A stretch of 20,081 nt of DNA from RGIG3009 sp045648765. Its GTDB lineage: Bacteria; Bacillota; Clostridia; Oscillospirales; Acutalibacteraceae. The DNA lies in contig JAZROQ010000064.1 of the NCBI GenBank assembly GCA_045648765.1, positions 1 to 20,081 of the forward strand. The letters are read 5' to 3'. This document shows positions 1 to 6,283 of the stretch, one piece after another; the stretch's first letter is position 1, and each line of letters starts with the position of its first letter. The translations under genes were made by a program, and so were the position numbers. The notes beneath the pieces are model-generated. The model was not told the DNA's origin, did no database searches, and saw nothing but the letters and a program-made list of their open reading frames with translations.

Positions 1-30
1 GATCGTTCCCAGATTTATAAATAACCTAAA

Positions 31-64
31 GAGAAAAACAAGGCCCCCGCCCACTTTTGGGGGG
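31..64 (-). terminator. Probable rnpB terminator
   Basis: Read on the minus strand just after the 3' end of rnpB, a C6 run, an AAAAGT loop and a G-rich arm (GGG, bulged C, GGG) can form a short GC stem. It is followed by a T-rich tract (CCTTGTTTTTC). The stem is bulged rather than perfect, so this is a weaker call than the other terminators here. Confidence 0.4.
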
Positions 65-75
65 TGCTCGCTTTG

Positions 76-403
76 TTGAGTGAGCCTGTAAGCCGAGTTC
101 TGTCGTGGACAATCATCTATCTCGACTGTATGTTGCCATACAGCTCCAGCCGCCCGTTGAAGCACATCGGGCCAATGTATCGCTTCGGTCGGCGTTGCAT
201 CGGATAGGGTTTGCAGGGCCACGCAGTCTCCTGCGTGCCGGTGAGCTCTTACCTCGCCTTTCCACCCTTACCGTAAAACGGCGGTATATTTCTGTTGCAC
301 TTTCCCTAAGGTCACCCTCGGCGGCCGTTAGCCGTTATCCTGCCCTGTGATGCTCGGACTTTCCTCATACGTAAAAACGCACGCGACTGTCCGGCTCACT
401 CAA
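76..403 (-). ncRNA. rnpB: RNase P RNA, bacterial class A
   Basis: This is the catalytic RNA of RNase P, which removes 5' leaders from pre-tRNAs. Read on the minus strand it has the diagnostic blocks in order: GAGGAAAGTCCGAGC near the 5' end (P4 and CR-I region), CACAGGGCAGG, ATAACGGC, AGGGTGAC, then GGTAAGAGCTCACC, CCCTGCAAACCC, and ACAGAACTCGGCTTACAG near the 3' end (the other P4 strand). The ends pair as helix P1 (TGAGTGAGCC with GGCTCACTCA), which sets the limits. The layout fits class A, as in most bacteria and Clostridia, rather than the Bacillus class B form. The promoter at 409-437 predicts a start near 402, matching the P1 boundary. At about 328 nt it is somewhat short for the class. 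Any reading frame inside it is spurious. Confidence 0.95.
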
Positions 404-408
404 AAGGT

Positions 409-437
409 ATTCTACCGTACTTTCAAAAATTTGTCAA
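409..437 (-). promoter_or_regulatory. Sigma-A promoter of rnpB
   Basis: On the minus strand there is a consensus -35 TTGACA (432-437), a 17-nt spacer and -10 TAGAAT (409-414). The start is predicted about 7 nt on, at the first base pair of rnpB P1. The -35 hexamer shares bases with the clpC stop codon (434-436), so the promoter lies in the very end of clpC. Confidence 0.85.
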
Positions 438-2902
438 TTCTCTGCGGTTACTTTTGAAAAAACAAACTGTCCGTTTTCCAAAGTGACGTTCACTGTATCA
501 CCGGCAGAGAACAAACCCTCTAACAACTTTTCGGCAAGTGGGTCTTCAATGCGCGATTGAATGGCGCGGCGCAGCGGACGCGCGCCGTACACGGGGTCAA
601 AACCGACTTTGGCAAGTTCTTCAACCGCTTCGTCGTTGACGGTGAGCGTGATTTCCAACCCATTTACGCGGCGACCGAGCGAAGAAAGCATACGTCGCGC
701 AATTTGCTGGATATCTTCTTGTGTTAATTGATGGAACACAATGATGTCGTCGACGCGGTTCAAAAATTCGGGACGGAAGGTTTTTTTGAGTTCGCTCAAC
801 ACGTTTTCGCGGTTGCGACGCTCGGTTTCTTCTTTGGCGGTTGCTTCGGCAACGTCGCCAAAACCAAAACTGCGTTTTTCGGTAATGAGTCGTGCACCGA
901 CGTTGGATGTCATAATGATGACGGTGTTTTTAAAATCCACACGACGACCTTGCGCGTCGGTGAGTATGCCATCTTCTAAAATTTGGAGAAGCATATTGAA
1001 CACGTCGGGGTGCGCTTTTTCAATTTCATCAAATAGCAAAACGGTGTACGGTTTGCGACGGATTTTTTCGGTGAGCTGACCGCCTTCGTCATAACCAACA
1101 TAGCCCGGAGGAGAACCAACCAAACGAGAAACGGTGTGCTTCTCCATGTATTCGGACATATCCAAACGAATCATGGCGTTTTCGTCGCCGAACATAGCTT
1201 CTGCCAATGTTTTGCACAATTCGGTTTTGCCGACACCTGTGGGCCCCAAGAAAATGAACGAACCGATGGGGCGGCGCGGATCTTTGAGTCCAACGCGACC
1301 GCGGCGAATAGCTTTGGCAACTGCTGTGACGGCTTCTTCTTGCCCAATGATGCGTTCGTGTAAGACACTTTCCAATTTGAGCAACCGTTGACCTTCTTCT
1401 TCGGTCAATTGCGATACCGGCACGCCGGTCCAACCTGCAACAATTTCTGCAATGTCGTTAGCCACCACTTCGTTGGTGATACCGGCATTTTTTTCTTGCC
1501 ATTGATTACGTTGCTCTTCCAGTTGTTGCTGAATGGCTTTTTCTTCGTCACGTAATCGTGCGGCACGTTCAAAATCCTGCTCATTGACCGCCGATTTCTT
1601 TTCGGCTGCCAAACGTTTGGCTTCTTCTTCCAATTGACGCACATCGGTAGGGGCAGTAAATGCTTTTAGTCGTACGCGTGATGCGGCTTCGTCAATCAAA
1701 TCGATAGCTTTGTCGGGCAAATAGCGGTCGGAAATATATCGCGTAGAAAGTTGCACCGCGGCACGAATGGCTTCGTCGGTGATTTTTACTTTATGGTGCG
1801 CTTCGTATTTATCGCGCAAACCTTTGAGAATCTCTATCGTTTCTTCGTCGGACGGTTCACCCACTGTGATGGGTTGGAAACGACGTTCCAAAGCGGCATC
1901 TTTTTCGATGTGTTTGCGGTATTCTTCCAAGGTGGTGGCACCGATAACTTGAATTTCGCCACGAGCCAGTGAAGGCTTCAAGATATTGGCAGCATCTACA
2001 GCACCTTCGGCTGCGCCTGCACCAATGATGGTGTGAATTTCATCGATGAATAGCACAATGTTTTTCTCACGCGCTACTTCTTCCAGCGCGTTTTTAATGC
2101 GTTCTTCAAAGTCACCGCGGTATTTGGTGCCGGCAACCATACCGGTTAAATCCAAGGTGACAACGCGTTTGTCTTTAAGAGTTTCGGGTACTTCTTGCGC
2201 AATGATTTTTTGCGCCAAACCTTCGGCTACGGCAGTTTTGCCAACGCCGGGTTCCCCGATAAGACAAGGGTTGTTTTTTGTCCGTCGTGATAAAATTTGT
2301 ACCACGCGTTGTATTTCAGAGGCACGACCGATGACAGGGTCAAGTTTACCTGCACGTGCCATTTCGGTTAAGTCTCTACCGAATTGGTCTAAAACAGGGG
2401 TCTTGCCGGTTTTGGCGGCGCCTCGTTGTTGCCGGGGAGAAGAATTGCCAACGCCAACCGCTTCGCTTCCTGTGGCGCGTAGCGTTTCATCGGCCAGTTC
2501 CGAAGCACGAATACCAAAGGCGGTTAACAAACGCATGGCAACACTTGTTTCATCGCGCAACACTGCCAACAAAATGTGTTCGGTGCCAACGTATCCTTGT
2601 TGCAAAGCACCGGCTTCTGCCACGGCTATTTCCATAGCTTTTTTGGTACGCGGTGTAAAATCTTCCGGAGATAAATGGGTGTATTGTCCACTGTTTTCGG
2701 TTTCCATGATTTTTTCTTGATACGATTCAGCAGTGATGCCGTGTGCGCTTAACACAGTGGCGGCAACACCCGAGCCTTCACGCAAAAGGCCCAACACAAT
2801 GTGCTCGGTACCAATATATGTGTGACCAAGCCTTTGGGCAGAATCGATGGCTAAATTTAAAGCGGCATTGGCCTTTTCGGTAAATCCTTTAAATCGATAC
2901 AT
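434..2902 (-). CDS. clpC: ATP-dependent Clp protease ATPase subunit ClpC
   Basis: An 822-residue AAA+ unfoldase that feeds substrates, including McsB arginine-phosphorylated proteins, to the ClpP peptidase in the cytoplasm. It has two N-terminal Clp repeats (about 1-145). D1 carries Walker A GEPGVGKT (216-223) and Walker B VLFIDE (283-288). The middle domain has a UVR-like coiled coil (about 435-470), the ClpC hallmark that separates it from ClpA. D2 carries Walker A GPTGVGKT (553-560) and Walker B VLLFDE (621-626). A GFG tripeptide near 680-682 lies where the ClpP-docking loop is expected. Length and ends are normal for the family. ATG 2902 has a perfect AGGAGG at 2911-2916. This is the last protein gene of the ctsR operon, but a 273-bp inverted-repeat element separates it from mcsB. 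I see no CtsR box or good promoter in that gap, so transcription probably reads through. Confidence 0.97.
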   Translation of the reverse strand: MYRFKGFTEKANAALNLAIDSAQRLGHTYIGTEHIVLGLLREGSGVAATVLSAHGITAESYQEKIMETENSGQYTHLSPEDFTPRTKKAMEIAVAEAGALQQGYVGTEHILLAVLRDETSVAMRLLTAFGIRASELADETLRATGSEAVGVGNSSPRQQRGAAKTGKTPVLDQFGRDLTEMARAGKLDPVIGRASEIQRVVQILSRRTKNNPCLIGEPGVGKTAVAEGLAQKIIAQEVPETLKDKRVVTLDLTGMVAGTKYRGDFEERIKNALEEVAREKNIVLFIDEIHTIIGAGAAEGAVDAANILKPSLARGEIQVIGATTLEEYRKHIEKDAALERRFQPITVGEPSDEETIEILKGLRDKYEAHHKVKITDEAIRAAVQLSTRYISDRYLPDKAIDLIDEAASRVRLKAFTAPTDVRQLEEEAKRLAAEKKSAVNEQDFERAARLRDEEKAIQQQLEEQRNQWQEKNAGITNEVVANDIAEIVAGWTGVPVSQLTEEEGQRLLKLESVLHERIIGQEEAVTAVAKAIRRGRVGLKDPRRPIGSFIFLGPTGVGKTELCKTLAEAMFGDENAMIRLDMSEYMEKHTVSRLVGSPPGYVGYDEGGQLTEKIRRKPYTVLLFDEIEKAHPDVFNMLLQILEDGILTDAQGRRVDFKNTVIIMTSNVGARLITEKRSFGFGDVAEATAKEETERRNRENVLSELKKTFRPEFLNRVDDIIVFHQLTQEDIQQIARRMLSSLGRRVNGLEITLTVNDEAVEELAKVGFDPVYGARPLRRAIQSRIEDPLAEKLLEGLFSAGDTVNVTLENGQFVFSKVTAEN

Positions 2903-2918
2903 GTGCGGTTCCTCCTTA

Positions 2919-3191
2919 AGGTGACACTACTAATCCAAACCTTGTTTTAAGAAGGCGGATTTTCGATCACCCGTCGTTAAAATACTCGCCAATACGGAGT
3001 ATTGGCTGCGTTTTTGCCTTGCTTGACCGAGAAATCCACTCTTCTTAAAATCTTCGACCTGAAAGCGAGAAGATTTCGAGGGATTTGTGTTCAAGTTGGG
3101 CGAAGCAAGGCTTTCGCCTTGCGAGAACAAATTGGGCAGAAATGCCCGAAATATACCGCTTTAAGGCAGGTCCGGATTAGTCGCGTCACCT
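2919..3191. mobile_element. 273-bp TA-flanked inverted-repeat element (MITE-like), copy 1
   Basis: It fills the gap between the mcsB stop and the clpC ribosome binding site. The ends are imperfect inverted repeats of about 35 bp: AGGTGAC-3 nt-ACTAATCC-2 nt-ACCT on each side, continuing into a shared TTAA. TA dinucleotides flank both sides (2917-2918 and 3192-3193). Inside are three hairpins: CCAATACGGAGTATTGG (2989-3005), a central 8-bp stem AAATCTTC/GAAGATTT (3048-3055 with 3069-3076), and GCAAGGCTTTCGCCTTGC (3105-3122). There is no transposase; a 66-codon frame inside is probably spurious. Size, TA flanks and ends fit a non-autonomous element of the kind moved by IS630/Tc1-type transposases, but a structured intergenic RNA element is also possible. 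It shares size and internal blocks with the element at 18570-18843. Confidence 0.65.
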
Positions 3192-4202
3192 TATATTTTC
3201 TCGCACAAAGGCGGCGCGATGAGCGTCCCTGGCAGCAGCATCCAAATCTTGTTCAGCACGACACATTAGGTTGGCGGCTTGCGCCTCGATGATTAAACTG
3301 TTGATACGGTCTAAATCGGCAGCGGGAATCATCCCCAAAGATACACCCATTCGTACTTGCGAAATAAGCGACATAAACTCTTTGCCGGAAAGTAACCGCG
3401 CGTTTTGCAGAATTCCTAACGCACGGAACACCCGATCTTCAAAGGCGGGCAAAGATTTCATTTGTTCGCGATATTGCCGTTCTTCTTTGATGATTTGTGT
3501 GGCAATGCTTTTTAGGTTTTCTATTGCTTCTTGCTCGGTGATACCGAGCGTTACTTGATTGGATAATTGATACAAAGCGCCCTCGGAACGGCTGCCTTCA
3601 CCGTACATGCCACGAATGGTGAGTCCGAGTTTGGAAACCGTGTTGGCAAGTTGTTGGATGATGCCGCGTTCTTGCAACGCCGGTAAATGCAACATCACAG
3701 AAGCGCGCATGCCGGTTCCTAAATTTGAGGGGCACTGCGTTAAATACCCTAAACGGTCGTCAAAAGCAAAGTGCAAACGGGTATCCAAAAAGTCGTCCCA
3801 ACAATTTGCTTCTTGATAAATGCTGTCAAAGTCAAAACCGGTACGCATGACCTGAATACGCACGTGGTCTTCTTCGTTGATCATAATGCTGACACTTTCA
3901 TCGGGAGAGAGCAACAAAGCTTTTCCGGATTCACCGGCACCGTTTGCAAAATCGGGGCTGATGAGGTGGCGCTCCACCATAGATAGCGCCTCACGCACAG
4001 AAACATCTTGCATACGGATACACTCAAAAGCATTGTTTTCTCCTTCGGGGAAAGCAGCAAAAACACTGGTAATGATATTTTCTTTTTGTTCGTTTGTCAT
4101 ATTGGAAGGAAAGGGGATATGACTCAAATTACGCGCGAGACGAATGCGTGTACTGATGACAACGTCACCGTCGGTCCCGCTTTTTTGATACCATTTTGTC
4201 AT
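3186..4202 (-). CDS. mcsB: Protein-arginine kinase McsB
   Basis: A phosphagen-kinase-fold enzyme that phosphorylates arginines on damaged proteins and on CtsR, marking them for ClpCP. At 338 residues it shows STRIRLARN (17-25), the NEEDH acidic and catalytic region (109-113), CPSNLGTG (157-164) with the conserved Cys, and RGMYGEGS (197-204). It overlaps mcsA by 4 bp (ATGA), so the two are probably translationally coupled. The end is odd. The last sense codon (AGG) is partly, and the TGA stop wholly, made of the inverted-repeat end of the element at 2919-3191. Bacillus subtilis McsB runs about 15 residues further. Without the element, this frame would add about 19 codons and overlap clpC. The core is intact, so the enzyme is expected to work. 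Confidence 0.95.
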   Translation of the reverse strand: MTKWYQKSGTDGDVVISTRIRLARNLSHIPFPSNMTNEQKENIITSVFAAFPEGENNAFECIRMQDVSVREALSMVERHLISPDFANGAGESGKALLLSPDESVSIMINEEDHVRIQVMRTGFDFDSIYQEANCWDDFLDTRLHFAFDDRLGYLTQCPSNLGTGMRASVMLHLPALQERGIIQQLANTVSKLGLTIRGMYGEGSRSEGALYQLSNQVTLGITEQEAIENLKSIATQIIKEERQYREQMKSLPAFEDRVFRALGILQNARLLSGKEFMSLISQVRMGVSLGMIPAADLDRINSLIIEAQAANLMCRAEQDLDAAARDAHRAAFVRENIR

Positions 4203-4696
4203 GCTGTTTCACCACCCTTTTGTTCCAGTTGTTGAATTTTATCGCGAAGTTCGGCACATTTTTCATATTCTTGCGCCGCTACGCATTGTTCCAGCTGTTC
4301 GCGCAAACGTTGCAATTCACGTTCTTTTTTAACACCGTCATTTGCCTTTTGGGCAACTTTGCCGGTGTGCTGTGTTTTACCGTGGATACGGCGGATAGAG
4401 GGGAGAAGTCGGTTGTAAAACGTATGATAGCATGTGGGGCAACCGGCTTTGCCCAGCTCGGCAATTTCGCGAAAACTGCGACCGCAATCTTCACAGCGCA
4501 GAGTATCATCGGCTATTTTTTTGCCGGGTTCCGAGAATAGAGAGCCCCAAAAATCACCAAAATCCAATCCCAAAGTGCTGCCAAAACCGTGCTGAGCTGC
4601 ACAGTGGGCGCACAAATGAAGTTCGGTGGTTTGTCCGTTGACCGTTCTTTTGACGTGTGTGGTAGCCGGTTGTTTTCCGCAATATTCACAAAACAT
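4199..4696 (-). CDS. mcsA: McsA, zinc-binding activator of McsB
   Basis: A 165-residue partner that activates the McsB kinase and modulates CtsR. Four CxxC pairs (C3/C6, C29/C32, C68/C71, C86/C89) make two zinc-binding modules. A C-terminal UVR-type coiled coil (about 123-161, rich in Leu, Glu, Arg and Gln) matches the UVR segment of ClpC and probably mediates contact with McsB or ClpC. It starts 3 bp after the ctsR stop. Its ribosome binding site, GGGAGG, lies inside the end of ctsR, and its stop overlaps the mcsB start. Length and domain order are typical of Firmicutes McsA. Confidence 0.95.
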   Translation of the reverse strand: MFCEYCGKQPATTHVKRTVNGQTTELHLCAHCAAQHGFGSTLGLDFGDFWGSLFSEPGKKIADDTLRCEDCGRSFREIAELGKAGCPTCYHTFYNRLLPSIRRIHGKTQHTGKVAQKANDGVKKERELQRLREQLEQCVAAQEYEKCAELRDKIQQLEQKGGETA

Positions 4697-4699
4697 AAA

Positions 4700-5176
4700 T
4701 TATGCCTCCCTTTGATACGATACTTGATATGCCGTTAACATTTGTTTTAACAGCGTTGCTCGCAAACGGTCGCGTTGTTCTGCCGATATTTCACGATAAC
4801 AGCGATCCGATAATGCCGCCGCCATGACGCCTGCAGTTCGGTTGTTGAGAAAACCTTGATAGACCAAACTTTGCAAAATTGCTTCCGCTGCGGCGGGAAC
4901 CAACGTTTCACCTATGGAATTAACCACGTGCATTAGCGGAGTCACATTTTCTTGGGGGATAACCCGCCGCACGCGAATGTATCCGCCGCCACCACGACGG
5001 CTTTCCACAACATAACCGTTTTCCGGTGTGAATCGCGAGGTGAGAACATAGGTGATTTGACTGGGGACGCACCCCAGTTCTTCTGCCAACACGTTGCGCT
5101 GCAATTCTGCGGCACCGTTTTCGGCTGTTTCCATAATATGAAGAATATAGGCTGTAATTTCGTCACTTAATCTCAT
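4700..5176 (-). CDS. ctsR: Transcriptional repressor CtsR
   Basis: A 158-residue dimeric repressor of class III heat-shock genes (clp and its own operon). It is released at high temperature and removed through McsB/ClpCP. The N-terminal helix-turn-helix spans about 24-48 and is followed by the glycine-rich beta-wing RGGGGYIR (61-68), whose arginine is the known DNA-contact and heat-sensing element of the family. The C-terminal half is the dimer and McsB-contact domain. ATG 5176 has AAGGAAG at 5184-5190. It is the first gene of the operon, and its promoter overlaps tandem CtsR boxes (5212-5250), so autorepression is expected. Confidence 0.95.
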   Translation of the reverse strand: MRLSDEITAYILHIMETAENGAAELQRNVLAEELGCVPSQITYVLTSRFTPENGYVVESRRGGGGYIRVRRVIPQENVTPLMHVVNSIGETLVPAAAEAILQSLVYQGFLNNRTAGVMAAALSDRCYREISAEQRDRLRATLLKQMLTAYQVSYQREA

Positions 5177-5198
5177 TGCTTCACTTCCTTACACCGTT

Positions 5199-5227
5199 AC
5201 TATACTCTTAAAGTCAAAGAAAGTCAA
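5199..5227 (-). promoter_or_regulatory. Sigma-A promoter of the ctsR-mcsA-mcsB-clpC operon
   Basis: On the minus strand: -35 TTGACT (5222-5227), an exact 17-nt spacer and -10 TATAGT (5199-5204). The predicted start near 5192 leaves a leader of only about 16 nt, holding the ctsR ribosome binding site. The -35 is embedded in a CtsR box, so repressor binding would block polymerase directly. Confidence 0.8.
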
Positions 5228-5250
5228 AGACAAAGAAAGTCAAAGACAAA
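5212..5250. promoter_or_regulatory. Tandem CtsR operator
   Basis: Plus-strand AGTCAAA-GAA-AGTCAAA (5212-5228) is a perfect match to the CtsR consensus of two RGTCAAA heptamers with a 3-nt NAN spacer. A second, slightly degenerate box, AGACAAA-GAA-AGTCAAA, follows at 5228-5244, and another AGACAAA half-site at 5244-5250. The array comes from a 16-bp unit, AAAGAAAGTCAAAGAC, repeated twice (5216-5231 and 5232-5247). It overlaps and extends upstream of the ctsR -35. Confidence 0.88.
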
Positions 5251-5328
5251 CGTTGGATTTTTGTTTTTTGAAAATAGCTCTTGTTTTCTCTTTTTTTCTT
5301 TAAATATCTCCTTTTTTTAAAAATACGA

Positions 5329-5355
5329 ACCAAAGCGTGATTGGCGCATAGTATG
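5329..5355 (+). promoter_or_regulatory. Possible sporulation-sigma (SigK-like) promoter for the mini-genes
   Basis: AC (5329-5330), a 16-nt spacer and CATAGTATG (5347-5355) resemble the SigK pattern AC-N16-CATANNNTA, with one mismatch in the last base. No good sigma-A promoter is visible in 5251-5362, an A/T-rich stretch with long T runs. The call is tentative because the pattern is short. Confidence 0.25.
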
Positions 5356-5362
5356 GAATGAA

Positions 5363-5404
5363 AGCGGAAAGAAAATGGCAGATACCTTAAAATTTCTTTC
5401 TGCT
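5363..5404 (+). promoter_or_regulatory. Leader hairpin upstream of the cysteine-rich mini-genes
   Basis: AGCGGAAAGAAA (5363-5374) pairs with TTTCTTTCTGCT (5393-5404) over 12 bp with one G-U pair and an 18-nt loop. It ends 10 nt before the AAGGAGG ribosome binding site (5415-5421) of the first mini-gene. It has no T tract, so it is not a terminator. It may protect the mRNA or control translation. Confidence 0.45.
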
Positions 5405-5429
5405 GTATGAAGGGAAGGAGGTCAGCAAT

Positions 5430-5582
5430 ATGTGTTTGAGAAATTTGTTCTGCGGTGAAGCTAACTGCACATGGTTGCTCTTTATCATCGTTATCTTGTT
5501 ACTCATCGACAACGGCTGTGACGATAATTACGGTTGCGGTCAAGTTCGTAACAATGGCTGCGGTTGCGGTTGTGGTTGCTAA
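5430..5582 (+). CDS. Small cysteine-rich hydrophobic peptide, 50 aa (first of a tandem pair)
   Basis: ATG 5430 has a perfect AAGGAGG 8 nt upstream; TAA is at 5580-5582. The peptide has an N-terminal block MCLRNLFCG, a second Cys at position 13, then a membrane-like run of Leu, Ile, Val and Phe (about 15-26) ending in Asp-Asn. The tail is Gly/Cys/Asn-rich and finishes in a repeating Gly-Cys pattern. It has eight cysteines in all. The N-terminal 28 residues are nearly the same as in the 32-aa peptide encoded 18 bp downstream, which argues that both are translated genes. I do not recognise a named family. The layout suggests a small membrane-inserted peptide whose Cys cluster could bind metal or cross-link, possibly made in sporulation. 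That function is a guess. Confidence 0.75.
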   Translation: MCLRNLFCGEANCTWLLFIIVILLLIDNGCDDNYGCGQVRNNGCGCGCGC

Positions 5583-5600
5583 GCAAAGGGGATAGTTGGT

Positions 5601-5699
5601 ATGTGTTTGAAAAATCTGTTTTGCGGTAAAGTCAATTGCGAATGGTTGTTGTTCATCATTATCATTTTATTGTTGATTGATAACAATGACTGCTGCTAA
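5601..5699 (+). CDS. Small cysteine-containing hydrophobic peptide, 32 aa (second of a tandem pair)
   Basis: ATG 5601 has AAAGGGGA at 5585-5592; TAA is at 5697-5699. The order matches its neighbour: MCLKNLFCG, a Cys at position 13, a Trp, then an almost pure Leu/Ile/Phe stretch (about 16-26) and Asp-Asn-Asn. It ends in Asp-Cys-Cys instead of the long Gly-Cys tail. A tandem duplication followed by loss or gain of the tail explains the pair. The two are probably co-transcribed, since only 18 bp separate them and one terminator follows. The predicted product is a single membrane-spanning peptide; function unknown. Confidence 0.72.
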   Translation: MCLKNLFCGKVNCEWLLFIIIILLLIDNNDCC

Positions 5700-5712
5700 G
5701 AAAACCTAAAAT

Positions 5713-5752
5713 AAAAAAGAGCCGTTTGTGCAATGCACAAACGGCTCTTTTT
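5713..5752. terminator. Bidirectional rho-independent terminator
   Basis: A perfect 13-bp stem, GAGCCGTTTGTGC (5719-5731) with GCACAAACGGCTC (5735-5747), and a 3-nt loop. A run of A lies on the left and a run of T on the right. It can stop both the rightward mini-gene transcript and the leftward queH-dut transcript; the dut stop codon is at 5760-5762. Confidence 0.92.
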
Positions 5753-5759
5753 ATTATGC

Positions 5760-6260
5760 CTATATTTTACTGGTGCTTCCCAGTCCACCGTTGCGAACTG
5801 TTTCGACACAGTCGTCAACCGTGATACCGTATTCCACAAACACGCCTTGCGCGAAGGCTGCGCCCGCAGGCAAATCGACGGTTTTGTTTTCGCGGGAGTC
5901 GTTAGTGAGCTTTATAAGAATATGTCCCTCGTTGTCTGAATAGTAATAGTCACTGTCGATAATGCCCACCGTGTTATTCAGCTGTAAGCGGAATTTGAAT
6001 CCAAGTCCGCTGCGAGGATATATTTTCAGCACCCAACCTTCGTCGATGCGCACACGCATACCGGTAGGGATTTTTACACTTTCGCCCGGCGCTAACGTGA
6101 GGGGGCAAGGAAGATAAAAATCATATCCCGCAGAACCGGCAGTAGCGCGACGCGGCAGAACCGGTTGATTGGGTACGGTGGAGTCTGCACCGAAGGTATC
6201 TGCCCAATCTTCGGCAAAACGTTGAGAGGATACGGTTTCAAATTTTGCAATGCGTTTCAT
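5760..6260 (-). CDS. dut: dUTP diphosphatase (dUTPase), trimeric type
   Basis: It hydrolyses dUTP to dUMP and pyrophosphate, keeping uracil out of DNA and supplying dUMP for thymidylate synthesis. The five motifs of the homotrimeric family are present in order: AGSAGYDF (41-48), PRSGL (82-86), TVGIIDSDY (97-105), a diverged fourth motif around AFAQGVF (135-141), and the C-terminal RNGGLGST (156-163). Motif 3 is followed by a Tyr-Tyr-Ser-Asp-Asn stretch instead of the usual short YRGE. The N-terminal extension of about 30 residues makes it a little longer (166 aa) than the usual 140-150. ATG 6260 has AGGAGG at 6266-6271. It lies 23 bp after queH and is probably co-transcribed with it. Confidence 0.92.
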   Translation of the reverse strand: MKRIAKFETVSSQRFAEDWADTFGADSTVPNQPVLPRRATAGSAGYDFYLPCPLTLAPGESVKIPTGMRVRIDEGWVLKIYPRSGLGFKFRLQLNNTVGIIDSDYYYSDNEGHILIKLTNDSRENKTVDLPAGAAFAQGVFVEYGITVDDCVETVRNGGLGSTSKI

Positions 6261-6283
6261 GGAAATTCCTCCTGATTATGTTA

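Noticed and set aside
105..350. 81-codon plus-strand frame
   Set aside because: It is antisense to the RNase P RNA, whose conserved blocks explain the whole stretch.
2046..2720. 224-codon plus-strand frame opposite clpC
   Set aside because: It is an antisense shadow of a highly conserved coding sequence. It has low-complexity Ser/Ala/Pro composition, no ribosome binding site and no recognisable domain.
3105..3122. Hairpin GCAAGGCTTTCGCCTTGC as a terminator of ctsR-mcsB
   Set aside because: No T tract follows it in the operon direction (only TTCGCCC), so simple rho-independent termination is unlikely.
2930..3130. 66-codon minus-strand frame between clpC and mcsB
   Set aside because: It lies wholly inside the inverted-repeat element, spans its hairpins, has no ribosome binding site and resembles no known protein. 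It is better explained as structured non-coding sequence.
2903..3185. Separate promoter or CtsR box for clpC in the mcsB-clpC gap
   Set aside because: I searched the minus strand for TTGACA/TATAAT pairs and RGTCAAA heptamers and found no acceptable combination.
5375..5410. 11-codon frame in the leader of the cysteine-rich peptides
   Set aside because: Its start is in the hairpin loop, with only a weak purine run upstream and no regulatory codon bias. It is noted as part of the hairpin, not called as a gene.
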